Positions 22,586 through 29,645 of a stretch of 29,645 nucleotides of DNA are shown one piece after another. The stretch covers positions 1 through 29,645 of the forward strand of contig CAAEIM010000136.1 in assembly GCA_900755995.1 (NCBI GenBank). The letters are read 5' to 3'. The stretch's first letter is position 1, and the number at the start of each line of letters is the position of its first letter. This DNA is from Clostridia bacterium (lineage in GTDB: Bacteria; Bacillota; Clostridia; Oscillospirales; Acutalibacteraceae). Made by a program: the position numbers and the translations under genes. The notes beneath the pieces were generated by a model that saw only the letters and a program-made list of their open reading frames with translations, did not search any database and was not told the DNA's origin.

Positions 22586-23752
22586 CTATTTTGTAACCTG
22601 TGTTTCTTCGCATATTTTTTCATTTACAGGCTCTTCATTTTCAAGCTTAGACGATTCATTTATGGCGTCATCAATTTTCTTGCCTCTGGTGAGGTATGAG
22701 AAAGGAGCCGAAATAATAATTGCGCCGTAGTATGTTACAAACCTCCATAACAGGATAGCTGGCTTAATTTTGTTAGCCGCACCTACAACAAAGAAATTAC
22801 CAAAGTACATAGTAAATGCAAGCTCTGCACCGCCCGAAGCACCCGGAAGCGGAACAAGGTTTGAGGTGAACAGTACAAATGACTGTATGCACACTGCGTC
22901 AAGAAATGTCAGCGGAACCTGATTATTCATAACTGCAATGCTTTGCATATCAAACGAAAGATATACGAAGTAGGGTACAGAGAGAATAGCTAATACCTGC
23001 AAACAAACAAGCGCATACAACATAATCATACGGGATTTGCTTTTATAAAGCTCCTTGTTGCCCGAATGGAAAAGCTCAACCTGTTCTTTAAGAGATTTAA
23101 CCATTTTGTCGGGATTTTTTATAAAGCGGAGCTTGTGCAGAATTTTATCAGCCAGTTTTATCAGCTTATTTGTTATTTTACTGCTGAAAGAAACGACAAG
23201 AAAGAGAGCGGTTATTACAGACTGTGACAAAAATCCGATAATAATAAACAGCGTAGTCCATATGTTTGTAAATGCAGAGCTGAAATAATCAAATTTAATT
23301 ATTATGGCAAGCACACTGAAAACGCCTGTAACAATTTGATAATACACAAATTTTTGCGTCATACAAGCCGAACCAAAGCCAACGCATACATCCATTTTAG
23401 ACATAAGGTAAAGCTGCATTGGTTGACCGCCTGTGTTGGAGGGAGTTACCGCTCCGAAAAACACACCGACAAAAGCAACCTTAAGTGCGTCAATAAACCT
23501 GAAATCCGGATACCTTGTCCGTATTAATATCTGAGTTACTATTGTGTCAATAACGATGTTCATATCGTAAACTATAAGAGCCACAACTATCCATATCCAC
23601 GAAAATCCGTCGGGGGAAGAGAGAAGGTCAATCATTCCGTTTTCGGATATGCAAAAGAATATTATGAGATAAAAGGTAATTCCAAGAACAAGTATATTAA
23701 AAATCAGCTTACCGCTTATTTTTAATCGTCGATGTTTTTTACCGTCATTCAA
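22586..23752 (-). CDS. YbhN/UPF0104 lysylphosphatidylglycerol-synthase-TM-like protein
   Basis: A 388-residue multi-pass membrane protein of the family that includes the flippase half of MprF. About eight hydrophobic segments are visible (roughly 15-35, 50-72, 92-104, 130-152, 160-185, 235-260, 285-305, 320-345), with the family motif TPSNTGGQP (103-111) and a second LVPLPGASGG motif near 300. There is no C-terminal aminoacyl-transferase domain, so it is not a complete MprF lysyl-PG synthase. Substrate is unknown; lipid or polyprenyl-linked transport is inferred. The C-terminus is acidic. AGGAGG precedes the ATG. It has its own promoter and terminator, so it is probably monocistronic. Confidence 0.85.
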   Translation of the reverse strand: MNDGKKHRRLKISGKLIFNILVLGITFYLIIFFCISENGMIDLLSSPDGFSWIWIVVALIVYDMNIVIDTIVTQILIRTRYPDFRFIDALKVAFVGVFFGAVTPSNTGGQPMQLYLMSKMDVCVGFGSACMTQKFVYYQIVTGVFSVLAIIIKFDYFSSAFTNIWTTLFIIIGFLSQSVITALFLVVSFSSKITNKLIKLADKILHKLRFIKNPDKMVKSLKEQVELFHSGNKELYKSKSRMIMLYALVCLQVLAILSVPYFVYLSFDMQSIAVMNNQVPLTFLDAVCIQSFVLFTSNLVPLPGASGGAELAFTMYFGNFFVVGAANKIKPAILLWRFVTYYGAIIISAPFSYLTRGKKIDDAINESSKLENEEPVNEKICEETQVTK

Positions 23753-23794
23753 AAGAAGCCCTCCTTTTTGTACTATTTAAAATCATACAACTTT

Positions 23795-23823
23795 ATAATA
23801 CCGCCTATACAGTGAAAAATCAA
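23795..23823 (-). promoter_or_regulatory. SigA-type promoter for the YbhN-like gene
   Basis: On the minus strand TTGATT (23823-23818), a 17-base spacer and TATTAT (23800-23795) predict a start near 23788, about 36 bases before the ATG. Confidence 0.62.
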
Positions 23824-23894
23824 TTTACAAATCTGTAACCTATATAATTTTGTTAATTAAGCCCTAATTTTTACGTAAAATCATTCAGAAATGC

Positions 23895-23923
23895 TTGAAT
23901 TATCATATAATTTATGATAAAAT
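23895..23923 (+). promoter_or_regulatory. Promoter with internal operator-like palindrome, CBS gene
   Basis: TTGAAT (23895-23900), a 17-base spacer and TAAAAT (23918-23923) form a promoter with a start near 23930. A perfect palindrome TTATCATA-TAATT-TATGATAA (23900-23920) spans the spacer and touches both boxes, the usual place for a repressor operator. Confidence 0.65.
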
Positions 23924-23999
23924 GAGAGAAAATATGACCAAAATGTCAACTGTTATATTTTAACAAGGGCAATAAAGATTAAATCAAACGGAGAAAATT

Positions 24000-24407
24000 A
24001 TGAATATAGTAATGCTTTTAAAGCCAAAGGAAACAATCGCTTACATATATGAGAACAGCACCATAAGGCAGGCTCTTGAAAAAATGAAGGTGCACAGCTA
24101 TACAGCCGTGCCTGTTATCGATGAATACGGAAAATATATAGGTACTGTAAGCGAGGGCGATTTTTTGTGGTATATTGTAGAAAAACAGACGCAGGGAATG
24201 AAATCTCAGGAAAAATATTTTGTGCGTGATCTAATAAGAGCCGATTTTAATCCGCCTGTTAAAATAAGCGTTAATATGAATGAGCTTTATGACAGAGCTT
24301 TAAATCAGAACTTTATACCCGTAACCGATGACTCGGGCACATTTATAGGTATTGTAACCCGTAAGGATATTATCAGCCATTTTGTTGACAAAAGCAAGAT
24401 GATATGA
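24000..24407 (+). CDS. Stand-alone two-CBS-domain protein
   Basis: A 135-residue cytoplasmic protein made of two CBS domains (about 8-65 and 72-130). Each ends in the typical G-x-V/I-[ST]-x-x-D pattern (IGTVSEGD, IGIVTRKD), and VPVID and IPVTD strands precede them. CBS pairs bind adenine nucleotides, and some small Firmicutes proteins of this size bind cyclic di-AMP. This one could be such a sensor, but the sequence does not prove it. GGAG lies close before the ATG. It is monocistronic with its own promoter, an operator-like palindrome and a terminator. Confidence 0.87.
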   Translation: MNIVMLLKPKETIAYIYENSTIRQALEKMKVHSYTAVPVIDEYGKYIGTVSEGDFLWYIVEKQTQGMKSQEKYFVRDLIRADFNPPVKISVNMNELYDRALNQNFIPVTDDSGTFIGIVTRKDIISHFVDKSKMI

Positions 24408-24418
24408 ATTTAAGAACA

Positions 24419-24457
24419 AATAAGCCTCCGCATTAATACTACGGAGGCTTATTATTT
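24419..24457. terminator. Bidirectional terminator, CBS gene / thioesterase
   Basis: A perfect 12-base-pair stem AATAAGCCTCCG/CGGAGGCTTATT (24419-24430, 24442-24453) with an 11-base loop is followed by TTTT on the right. Its left flank is A-rich, so it can serve both convergent genes. Confidence 0.87.
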
Positions 24458-24461
24458 TATA

Positions 24462-24890
24462 TTAATTGTTATTCTCTGCCGCAAGCTTTTTTAAAGCCTC
24501 GTACAGATCAGCGTCCGCCTTTTTTATTGGCATAGGCTTAGTGTCACAGTTTACACAGCAGTGAGTGGTTCTGCCGATTGCCGCAAGAACATTGGTGTCG
24601 GCAAATCTGACCTCGTATTCAAATTCCATTTTTGAGGGTGTCAGCTTGCTGAGCTTTATATAGATATTAACTTTGTCGTCAAGCCTTAAAGAAACAATAT
24701 ATTTTGAATATGCGTCAACAACAGCTATGGAAATCCCCTTGTCCTCAAGCTCTCTTACGCTAAATCCTATTTGCTCCATAAAGTCGCATCTTGCTTCTTC
24801 AAAGTATCTGATATAATTGGAATGATGAACAATGCTCATCATATCTGTTTCATAATAATTTATTTTTCTGAAATATGGTTTTAACTGCAA
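24462..24890 (-). CDS. Hot-dog-fold acyl-CoA thioesterase (YbgC/4HBT type)
   Basis: A 142-residue single-domain hot-dog thioesterase expected to hydrolyse acyl-CoA or related thioesters. The catalytic segment reads YYETDMMSIVHHSNYIRYFEEAR (about 12-34), with the conserved aspartate D16; the position usually occupied by glycine after it is serine. The central helix is followed by the strand SKMEFEYEVRF, as in the family. The start is a TTG at 24890 with AAGGGG well placed before it; the nearby ATG is out of frame. It begins 12 bases after the acyl-CoA ligase gene ends, so ligase and thioesterase are translated from one message. Confidence 0.87.
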   Translation of the reverse strand: MQLKPYFRKINYYETDMMSIVHHSNYIRYFEEARCDFMEQIGFSVRELEDKGISIAVVDAYSKYIVSLRLDDKVNIYIKLSKLTPSKMEFEYEVRFADTNVLAAIGRTTHCCVNCDTKPMPIKKADADLYEALKKLAAENNN

Positions 24891-24902
24891 ATTATCATCC
24901 CC

Positions 24903-26564
24903 TTATTTTCTTAAAAGTAAGCCGTTTTCAAGGTCGTGCTTTGCCTGCTGTCTGATTATAAAATGCTGCTTTTTCCCCGTTGCCGTGTGCGGCAGCTCTG
25001 ATACAAAACGATAGTATCTGGGGGCTTGATATTTTGAAATATCGGGAGAAGCTGCACAAAACTCAAAAAGCTCTGCGGCTGTGAGGGTATCGTCTTTAGG
25101 TATTACATATGCCGCAACGGATTCACCCCTCACGCTGTCGGGAACGCCGGTAACAATACATTCCTCAACCTTTGGATGCTTGTTTATAGCTTCCTCAATT
25201 CGTGCAGGGTAGATATTTTCTCCCTTGCTGATTATCATATCATCTTTTCTGCCGCAAATTGTGATAAACTGATTTTCGTCCCAAACACCAATATCTCCTG
25301 TGTACATCCAGCCGTCAGCAAACTTTTCTTTTGTTGCCTGTTCGTTGCCCACATAGTTGTAGGTTGTTTTTGTGGGGCTTTTAATAATAATTTCACCCTC
25401 GGTTTTGTTGTCACAAGGAACTGTGTCGTCAGCACTTGCCTTTCTGTCGTCGTATATATTTACAATTCTTACCTCATCATCGGTGCAGGAGCGACCTGCA
25501 CTGCCTGACATCTCGGGTAAATCGTAAGGGCGTAAGAATGTGTTCCAGAATGTTTCCGTTGTGCCGTAACCGTTAAAAATATTAGGCGTGAGCACGTCCT
25601 GAAAGCGTATGCAAGCCTCTTTTTCAAGCGGACTTCCCATAGTTACTATACCCTTTAAGGATGAAATATTTTTATGGAGCTTTTCCTGTCTGTTTGCAAG
25701 CAGAGTAAGAACCGCCGGAACACCTGTAATAAATGTAATTTTATAATTTTCTACATAATCAAGGCAAATCTTTGGATTAAACACACTCATAATTATTATA
25801 CAGCCGCCTGCGTAGAGAGTAGGGGTAGGACCTCCAGAATGTAAGCCGCCCCTATGAAACCACGGAGTCATATTCATAGTAATGTCTGTAGGGTTAAGTG
25901 GAAAGTGCATTATAACATCATGGGCGGAAAGCACCTCGTTAATGTTGTTGAGCGGCACTCCCTTTGGCGTACCGGTTGTACCGGAGGTCTGCAAACGCAC
26001 TACCTCATCATAAATATACGGTTCAAAATCAATCGGCGGATTTTCATCGGCCGCATTTTTTATATAATCCTCAAAAAGAATATGTCCGTGGGGGAGAGCA
26101 ACATTTTTACCCGTATTATTTACCGCAATAATTATCTCAGGCTTGTGCTTTGAAATTTCAAGAGCTTTTACGGCTGTTTCAATGATTTCTGCATCATACA
26201 TATAAACATACGGCTTGTTGTGTTCCATAATTTCTGCTGTTTCACCCGGAGAAAGATTGAAATTTGCAGGATTTGCGATTGCACCCAGCTTTTGTGGAGC
26301 AATATATCCGAGTAAAAATTGCAGTGAATTATAAAGCTGCATAAAAACAATATTGCCCTTTTTAACACCGTCCGACTTCATAGCATTTGCGAATTTATTT
26401 GCCTGTGCGTTAAGCTCTGAGTATGTCAGGCAAATATTACGCTGTGGGTCGATTACAGCTTTATTACTGCCAAAACGGCGCACATTTCTCATAAAACCGT
26501 TGAGCCAAGTAAATTCACTCTCAAAGGTTTTTACAAACATTTCACAATCATAGGTCAACTTCAT
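24903..26564 (-). CDS. Acyl-CoA ligase (AMP-forming, ANL superfamily)
   Basis: A 553-residue adenylate-forming enzyme that activates a carboxylic acid with ATP and transfers it to CoA. Motifs in order: the phosphate loop TSGTTGTPKG (193-202), NGYGTTE (331-337), the ATP-binding YTGD (421-424), the hinge GRKDDMIISKGENIYP (438-453) and the C-terminal catalytic lysine in TATGK (K531). The acid substrate is unknown; fatty or aromatic acids are plausible. The frame runs open to 26645, but the ATG at 26564 has AAAGGG before it and gives the family N-terminus. It sits between a KAS II-type gene and a thioesterase gene, suggesting a short acyl-processing operon. Confidence 0.93.
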   Translation of the reverse strand: MKLTYDCEMFVKTFESEFTWLNGFMRNVRRFGSNKAVIDPQRNICLTYSELNAQANKFANAMKSDGVKKGNIVFMQLYNSLQFLLGYIAPQKLGAIANPANFNLSPGETAEIMEHNKPYVYMYDAEIIETAVKALEISKHKPEIIIAVNNTGKNVALPHGHILFEDYIKNAADENPPIDFEPYIYDEVVRLQTSGTTGTPKGVPLNNINEVLSAHDVIMHFPLNPTDITMNMTPWFHRGGLHSGGPTPTLYAGGCIIIMSVFNPKICLDYVENYKITFITGVPAVLTLLANRQEKLHKNISSLKGIVTMGSPLEKEACIRFQDVLTPNIFNGYGTTETFWNTFLRPYDLPEMSGSAGRSCTDDEVRIVNIYDDRKASADDTVPCDNKTEGEIIIKSPTKTTYNYVGNEQATKEKFADGWMYTGDIGVWDENQFITICGRKDDMIISKGENIYPARIEEAINKHPKVEECIVTGVPDSVRGESVAAYVIPKDDTLTAAELFEFCAASPDISKYQAPRYYRFVSELPHTATGKKQHFIIRQQAKHDLENGLLLRK

Positions 26565-26696
26565 AGACTTATCCCTTTCTTTATTCCGGCAGATAATCAA
26601 GGAATATAGGAATCCGCTCGGTGGCTGTCGGGCACAAGAGTGCAAAAGATTATATGATACTTTCTGCCCAGATAAGTGAAGCCCACAGACTGCTTT

Positions 26697-27923
26697 TTAT
26701 GCCTTGTATCTGCCTACAATAATACTGGAGTTTTGTCCGCCAAAACCGAATGCATTTGACATAGCGTAATTTATTTCAGCTTTTTTTGCTGTATTAGGCA
26801 CAAAATCAATTCCGCTGCACTCAGGGTCAACCTCAGTCAAGTTGATTGTAGGCGGTATAACACCTGTTTCAATAGCCTTAACGCAGGTAATAACCTCTGT
26901 AATTCCGCCTGCACCCATCATATGTCCTGTTGCGCCCTTTGTAGAAGTTACATAAGGCAGCTTTTCGGAAAATACTGTTTTGATAGCGGACGTTTCAACT
27001 GCATCGCCCTTGTGGGTTGACGTGCCATGAGCATTTACATAGCCGATTTCATCAGCACTGATGCCTGCTTCTTCAATAGCCTGCTTCATACACGCAATAG
27101 CGCCTCGTCCTTCGGGGTGCGGTGCGGTTACATGGTGAGCGTCACTTGTGTTGCCGCAGCCAAGAACCTCGCCGTAAATCTTAGCTCCTCTTGCAAGAGC
27201 ATGTTCCTCAGTTTCAAGTATAAGAGCACCGCCGCCCTCGCCGATTACAAAGCCGTCACGGGTTACATCAAACGGTCTGCTTGCCGTTGACGGGCTGTCG
27301 TTTCTGCGAGAAAGCGCCTTTGCGTTTGCAAGTGAATAGATAACAAGGGGACAGAGAACAGACTCTGCACCAACAGCGAGCATTACATCCGCCTTGCCGA
27401 GGTGGATACACATACAAGCTGTGTTAATGGCGTCGCCGCCTGATGAGCAGGCTGTGCCCACGGTGAGGCTGGGACCCTGAATGTTATGCTCAATGGCAAT
27501 GGTTGCCGCTGCAATGTTGCCGAGAATTTTAGGAATAAATCTGGGACCGACCTTTTTGTGAGCTGCTCCTGAAAGTGCGTCCTGAGTAAAGGCGATAGTA
27601 GCTATACCATTCATAGCTGTGCCCATTACAATACCTGTGCGTTCAGGCTCAATCTCAAGCTTACTCTGCTTTAATGCCTCCTCGGCTGCAATATAAGCGT
27701 ACTGCATAAAAGGATCGGTTTTTCTTATTAAATCCTTTGGCATATAATCTGACGGATTAAAGTTTTTTACCTCGCCTGCAATCTGTACCGCAAGCTCAGA
27801 GGGATCAAAGCTTTTGATTGTGTCAATGCCCGATTTGCCTGCTGTAACATTGTTCCAGTAAGCGTCAACACCTATGCCGATCGGGGTAACTGCGCCCATA
27901 CCTGTTATTACTATTTTTTTCAT
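26697..27923 (-). CDS. fabF: Beta-ketoacyl-ACP synthase, KAS II (FabF) type
   Basis: A condensing enzyme that extends acyl-ACP with malonyl-ACP. The 408 residues contain the Cys-His-His triad: C159 in GTACSSGG, H299 in NAHGTST and H334 in GATGHMMGAGG, with K329, plus the C-terminal NAFGFGGQNSS. These fit a functional elongating synthase. No acyl carrier protein, FabD, FabG or FabZ gene is adjacent, so this is not the core fab operon. It may be a second, specialised synthase working with the downstream ligase and thioesterase. GAGG lies seven bases before the ATG. The LysR gene is divergent. Confidence 0.93.
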   Translation of the reverse strand: MKKIVITGMGAVTPIGIGVDAYWNNVTAGKSGIDTIKSFDPSELAVQIAGEVKNFNPSDYMPKDLIRKTDPFMQYAYIAAEEALKQSKLEIEPERTGIVMGTAMNGIATIAFTQDALSGAAHKKVGPRFIPKILGNIAAATIAIEHNIQGPSLTVGTACSSGGDAINTACMCIHLGKADVMLAVGAESVLCPLVIYSLANAKALSRRNDSPSTASRPFDVTRDGFVIGEGGGALILETEEHALARGAKIYGEVLGCGNTSDAHHVTAPHPEGRGAIACMKQAIEEAGISADEIGYVNAHGTSTHKGDAVETSAIKTVFSEKLPYVTSTKGATGHMMGAGGITEVITCVKAIETGVIPPTINLTEVDPECSGIDFVPNTAKKAEINYAMSNAFGFGGQNSSIIVGRYKA

Positions 27924-27964
27924 AATTTCGCCTCACCGATTAATTTTATTATTATTTGATTTTT

Positions 27965-27978
27965 GCATATTATTATGC
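27965..27978. promoter_or_regulatory. Dyad GCATA-TTAT-TATGC next to the fabF start site
   Basis: An inverted repeat with five-base arms lies just downstream of the predicted fabF transcription start. GCATAATAA, the minus-strand reading of its right part, recurs on the plus strand at 28069-28077. Such A/T-rich dyads are typical LysR-type regulator sites. The link to the neighbouring LysR is inference. Confidence 0.45.
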
Positions 27979-27987
27979 TATACTCAA

Positions 27988-28016
27988 ATTATAACAGAAA
28001 CAACGGCTGAGGTCAA
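27988..28016 (-). promoter_or_regulatory. SigA-type promoter for the fabF-ligase-thioesterase unit
   Basis: On the minus strand TTGACC (28016-28011), a 17-base spacer and consensus TATAAT (27993-27988) predict a start near 27981. Confidence 0.75.
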
Positions 28017-28151
28017 CTGAGCTCATAATGTAATTATTTACCAAATTAACCTTATCTATTCACTTATTGCATAATAACATTTTATAAATGAAAATAAAGT
28101 CGACATATTGATTTTCGCCTATAAAACAAAGTAAACGGAGGGTGTATTTTA

Positions 28152-29060
28152 ATGGACATAAATCAGCTAAAATGTTTTATTTCTGTCGCAAGGACTCTGA
28201 ATTTTTCGGAAGCTGCAAGAAGGAATTATGTATCGCAGTCAACAGTAAGCAGATATATTATTGAGCTTGAAAAGGAGTTCGGTGTTCAGCTTTTTATTCG
28301 CTCACACCGTGACGTACTGCTCACCAATGAGGGAAAAACTCTGCTGCCGTATGCGATAGAAATTGTAGAAACTCTCGAAAAAGCAACTTCAATAATCAAG
28401 CAAATGCATGACGGCGGAAAGGGAAGAATCATTGCTGCCTGCGACCCCACCTCTTTTGCGTTTCCCACTAAGTGTATCAGGGAATTTAGGAAAAAATATC
28501 CCGACATCACCGTTGACGTAAAAGAGCTTGACTGCTCGGGAAATATAAATATAACAAGCGGAGAATTTGATTTTTGCTTTATGCCGAGAGATATGCTGCC
28601 TGAAAGCTCAGGAGTAGAATCAATAGTAACTCACAACGAGCAGCTTTTTGTTGTTGCAGAAGCAAAGAGCAGCACCGCAAAGAAAAAGAACATTTCTGTG
28701 GCGGAATTAGCCGATGAAAAGCTCTTACTTCTATCTGAAAACGTTTCTCCTATTCTTTATATGGAGATTATGGATTTGTACCGCACCTTTCATATCTGTC
28801 CCGATATTGCAGGCACCTTTGACGATGTAAAAAGTATGTATATGGCTGTGGCTTCAGGAATGGGAATATCTATAGTGCCAAGCTCACTTGCGGAATTTAC
28901 ATCTGTAAAAAGCTGTACCTGTGTTCCGCTCAGCGATGCCGATACCAGCATTACCTATGTAATGGCGTGGAATAAAGCCGCTGCAAACCCTGTTTCCAAG
29001 CATTTTCTTGAGCTGGTCAGTAAATACTGCAACGATGTGGATAATATTTACGGACTTTAA
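28152..29060 (+). CDS. LysR-family transcriptional regulator
   Basis: A 302-residue LysR-type regulator. It has an N-terminal winged HTH (about 1-60: MDINQLKCFISVARTLNFSEAARR, then SQSTVSRYIIELEKEFGVQLFIR), a linker helix, and a two-lobed substrate-binding-protein-like effector domain (about 90-295). GGAGGGTG precedes the ATG. It is transcribed divergently from the fabF-like gene across a 228-base intergenic region, the classical arrangement in which a LysR regulator controls its divergent neighbour. The effector is unknown; an acyl-CoA or acid would fit the context. I could not define its own promoter convincingly. Confidence 0.93.
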   Translation: MDINQLKCFISVARTLNFSEAARRNYVSQSTVSRYIIELEKEFGVQLFIRSHRDVLLTNEGKTLLPYAIEIVETLEKATSIIKQMHDGGKGRIIAACDPTSFAFPTKCIREFRKKYPDITVDVKELDCSGNINITSGEFDFCFMPRDMLPESSGVESIVTHNEQLFVVAEAKSSTAKKKNISVAELADEKLLLLSENVSPILYMEIMDLYRTFHICPDIAGTFDDVKSMYMAVASGMGISIVPSSLAEFTSVKSCTCVPLSDADTSITYVMAWNKAAANPVSKHFLELVSKYCNDVDNIYGL

Positions 29061-29144
29061 GTCGTAGTTTGTAAAAATATATAATAAAACTGCGAGTGAA
29101 TGAAAATTTTTCAATAAAATCACACACTTTTCACACAAAACCTC

Positions 29145-29173
29145 TTTACTTTAAAAATAAAAAGTGTTATAAT
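29145..29173 (+). promoter_or_regulatory. Extended -10 promoter for the alcohol dehydrogenase gene
   Basis: TTTACT (29145-29150), a 17-base spacer and consensus TATAAT (29168-29173), preceded by TGT as an extended -10, predict a start near 29180. No Rex-type TTGTTAA-N4-TTAACAA site is visible around it. Confidence 0.7.
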
Positions 29174-29225
29174 AGCGATAGTCAAAAGAAATGTGGCTAA
29201 TAATTCCTAACAGGAGGACTTTAAA

Positions 29226-29645
29226 ATGTACAGATTTACGTTACCAAGAGATCTTTATCACGGTGAAGATGCTCTTTCAAGTTTAAAAACACTCGTTGGC
29301 AAAAAAGCTATTGTTGTAGTAGGCGGCGGCTCTATGAAGCGCAACGGCTTCCTTGATAAGGCTGTTGATTACCTTAAGGAAGCAGGTATGGAGGTTAAAC
29401 TCTTTGAGGGCGTTGAGCCTGACCCATCTGTTGACACAGTTATGAAGGGCGCTGCTGTTATGAGAGAGTTTGAGCCTGATTGGATTGTTGCTATGGGCGG
29501 CGGTTCACCTATTGATGCTGCAAAGGCTATGTGGGCTTTCTATGAGTATCCTGAAATTACTTTTGAGGATCTTATCACACCGTTCAGCTTCCCAACACTC
29601 AGACAGAAGGCTAAGTTCTGCGCTATTCCGTCAACCTCAGGCACA
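29226..29645 (+). CDS. Iron-type alcohol dehydrogenase (N-terminal part)
   Basis: The first 140 residues of a group III, iron-dependent alcohol dehydrogenase; the right edge of the window cuts the gene. Visible features are the YRFTLPRDLYHGEDAL start, the nucleotide-binding strand KKAIVVVGGGSMKRNG, the DPSVDTVMKGA segment and the diagnostic GGGSPIDAAKAMW (about 92-104), followed by FCAIPSTSGT at the edge. The iron ligands lie further downstream and are not in view. Relatives reduce aldehydes such as butyraldehyde or acetaldehyde, or oxidise alcohols, with NAD(P)H. AGGAGG at 29212-29217 and a good promoter mark the start. Confidence 0.92.
   Translation, partial: MYRFTLPRDLYHGEDALSSLKTLVGKKAIVVVGGGSMKRNGFLDKAVDYLKEAGMEVKLFEGVEPDPSVDTVMKGAAVMREFEPDWIVAMGGGSPIDAAKAMWAFYEYPEITFEDLITPFSFPTLRQKAKFCAIPSTSGT

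Noticed and set aside
26565..26645. N-terminal extension of the acyl-CoA ligase from 26645
   Set aside because: The frame is open by chance, but the extension has no family similarity and the ATG at 26564 has a good ribosome binding site.
24462..27923. Polyketide or antibiotic gene cluster
   Set aside because: There is no carrier protein, ketoreductase, modular synthase or transporter; the evidence supports only a small acyl-processing unit.

Overview
The window looks like ordinary chromosome from a low-GC, Gram-positive member of the Clostridia. I infer a gut-type Oscillospirales/Ruminococcus-like organism from AT-rich intergenic DNA, AGGAGG-type ribosome binding sites, TTG and GTG starts, and the gene orders rplS-lepB-rbgA-rnhB-yraN and tig-clpP-clpX-lon-engB. 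The species cannot be fixed from the sequence alone. Twenty-seven intact genes, one decayed gene and one gene cut by the right edge are supported. There are no rRNA or tRNA genes, no CRISPR array and no complete mobile element.

Layout. 1-293: a short direct/inverted repeat cluster, then a promoter and structured leader for rplS. 294-4900 (+): L19, two tandem type I signal peptidases, the ribosome-assembly GTPase RbgA, RNase HII, a YraN-type nuclease-fold protein and an M19 dipeptidase. 4956-7153 (+): threonine synthase overlapping a metallophosphoesterase. 7264-14947 (+): the protein quality-control block (trigger factor, ClpP, ClpX, Lon), then the GTPase EngB and diaminopimelate decarboxylase. 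15048-16942: a small XRE regulator (-) divergent from NADP-type glutamate dehydrogenase (+), with near-identical promoters. 17047-17630: a decayed acetyltransferase and an unrecognised 90-residue protein. 17670-20715: recQ (-), then a Spx/ArsC-like protein and exonuclease III (+). 20819-23752 (-): ridA and threonine ammonia-lyase (one transcription unit), and a YbhN-like membrane protein. 24000-24407 (+): a two-CBS-domain protein. 24462-27923 (-): hot-dog thioesterase, acyl-CoA ligase and a KAS II-type ketoacyl synthase, divergent from a LysR regulator (28152-29060, +). 29226-end (+): the start of an iron-type alcohol dehydrogenase.

How the genes work together. The first block couples ribosome biogenesis, secretion and DNA/RNA maintenance. 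The second builds a chaperone/protease module: nascent-chain folding by Tig and ATP-dependent degradation by ClpXP and Lon. Amino-acid nitrogen flow recurs across the window: thrC makes threonine, ilvA deaminates it and ridA detoxifies the enamine product, gdhA fixes ammonia, and lysA makes lysine. The last third is lipid-oriented, and the LysR/KAS/acyl-ligase/thioesterase unit is the most accessory-looking part.

I do not see a clearly new molecular system. The best candidates for a second look are regulatory: a promoter nested in the loop of a terminator-like hairpin before the second signal peptidase, a possible Shine-Dalgarno-sequestering leader before rplS, palindromes inside the CBS-gene and recQ promoters, an almost leaderless recQ, the twin promoters of the XRE regulator and gdhA, and the LysR-linked acyl-activation cluster.
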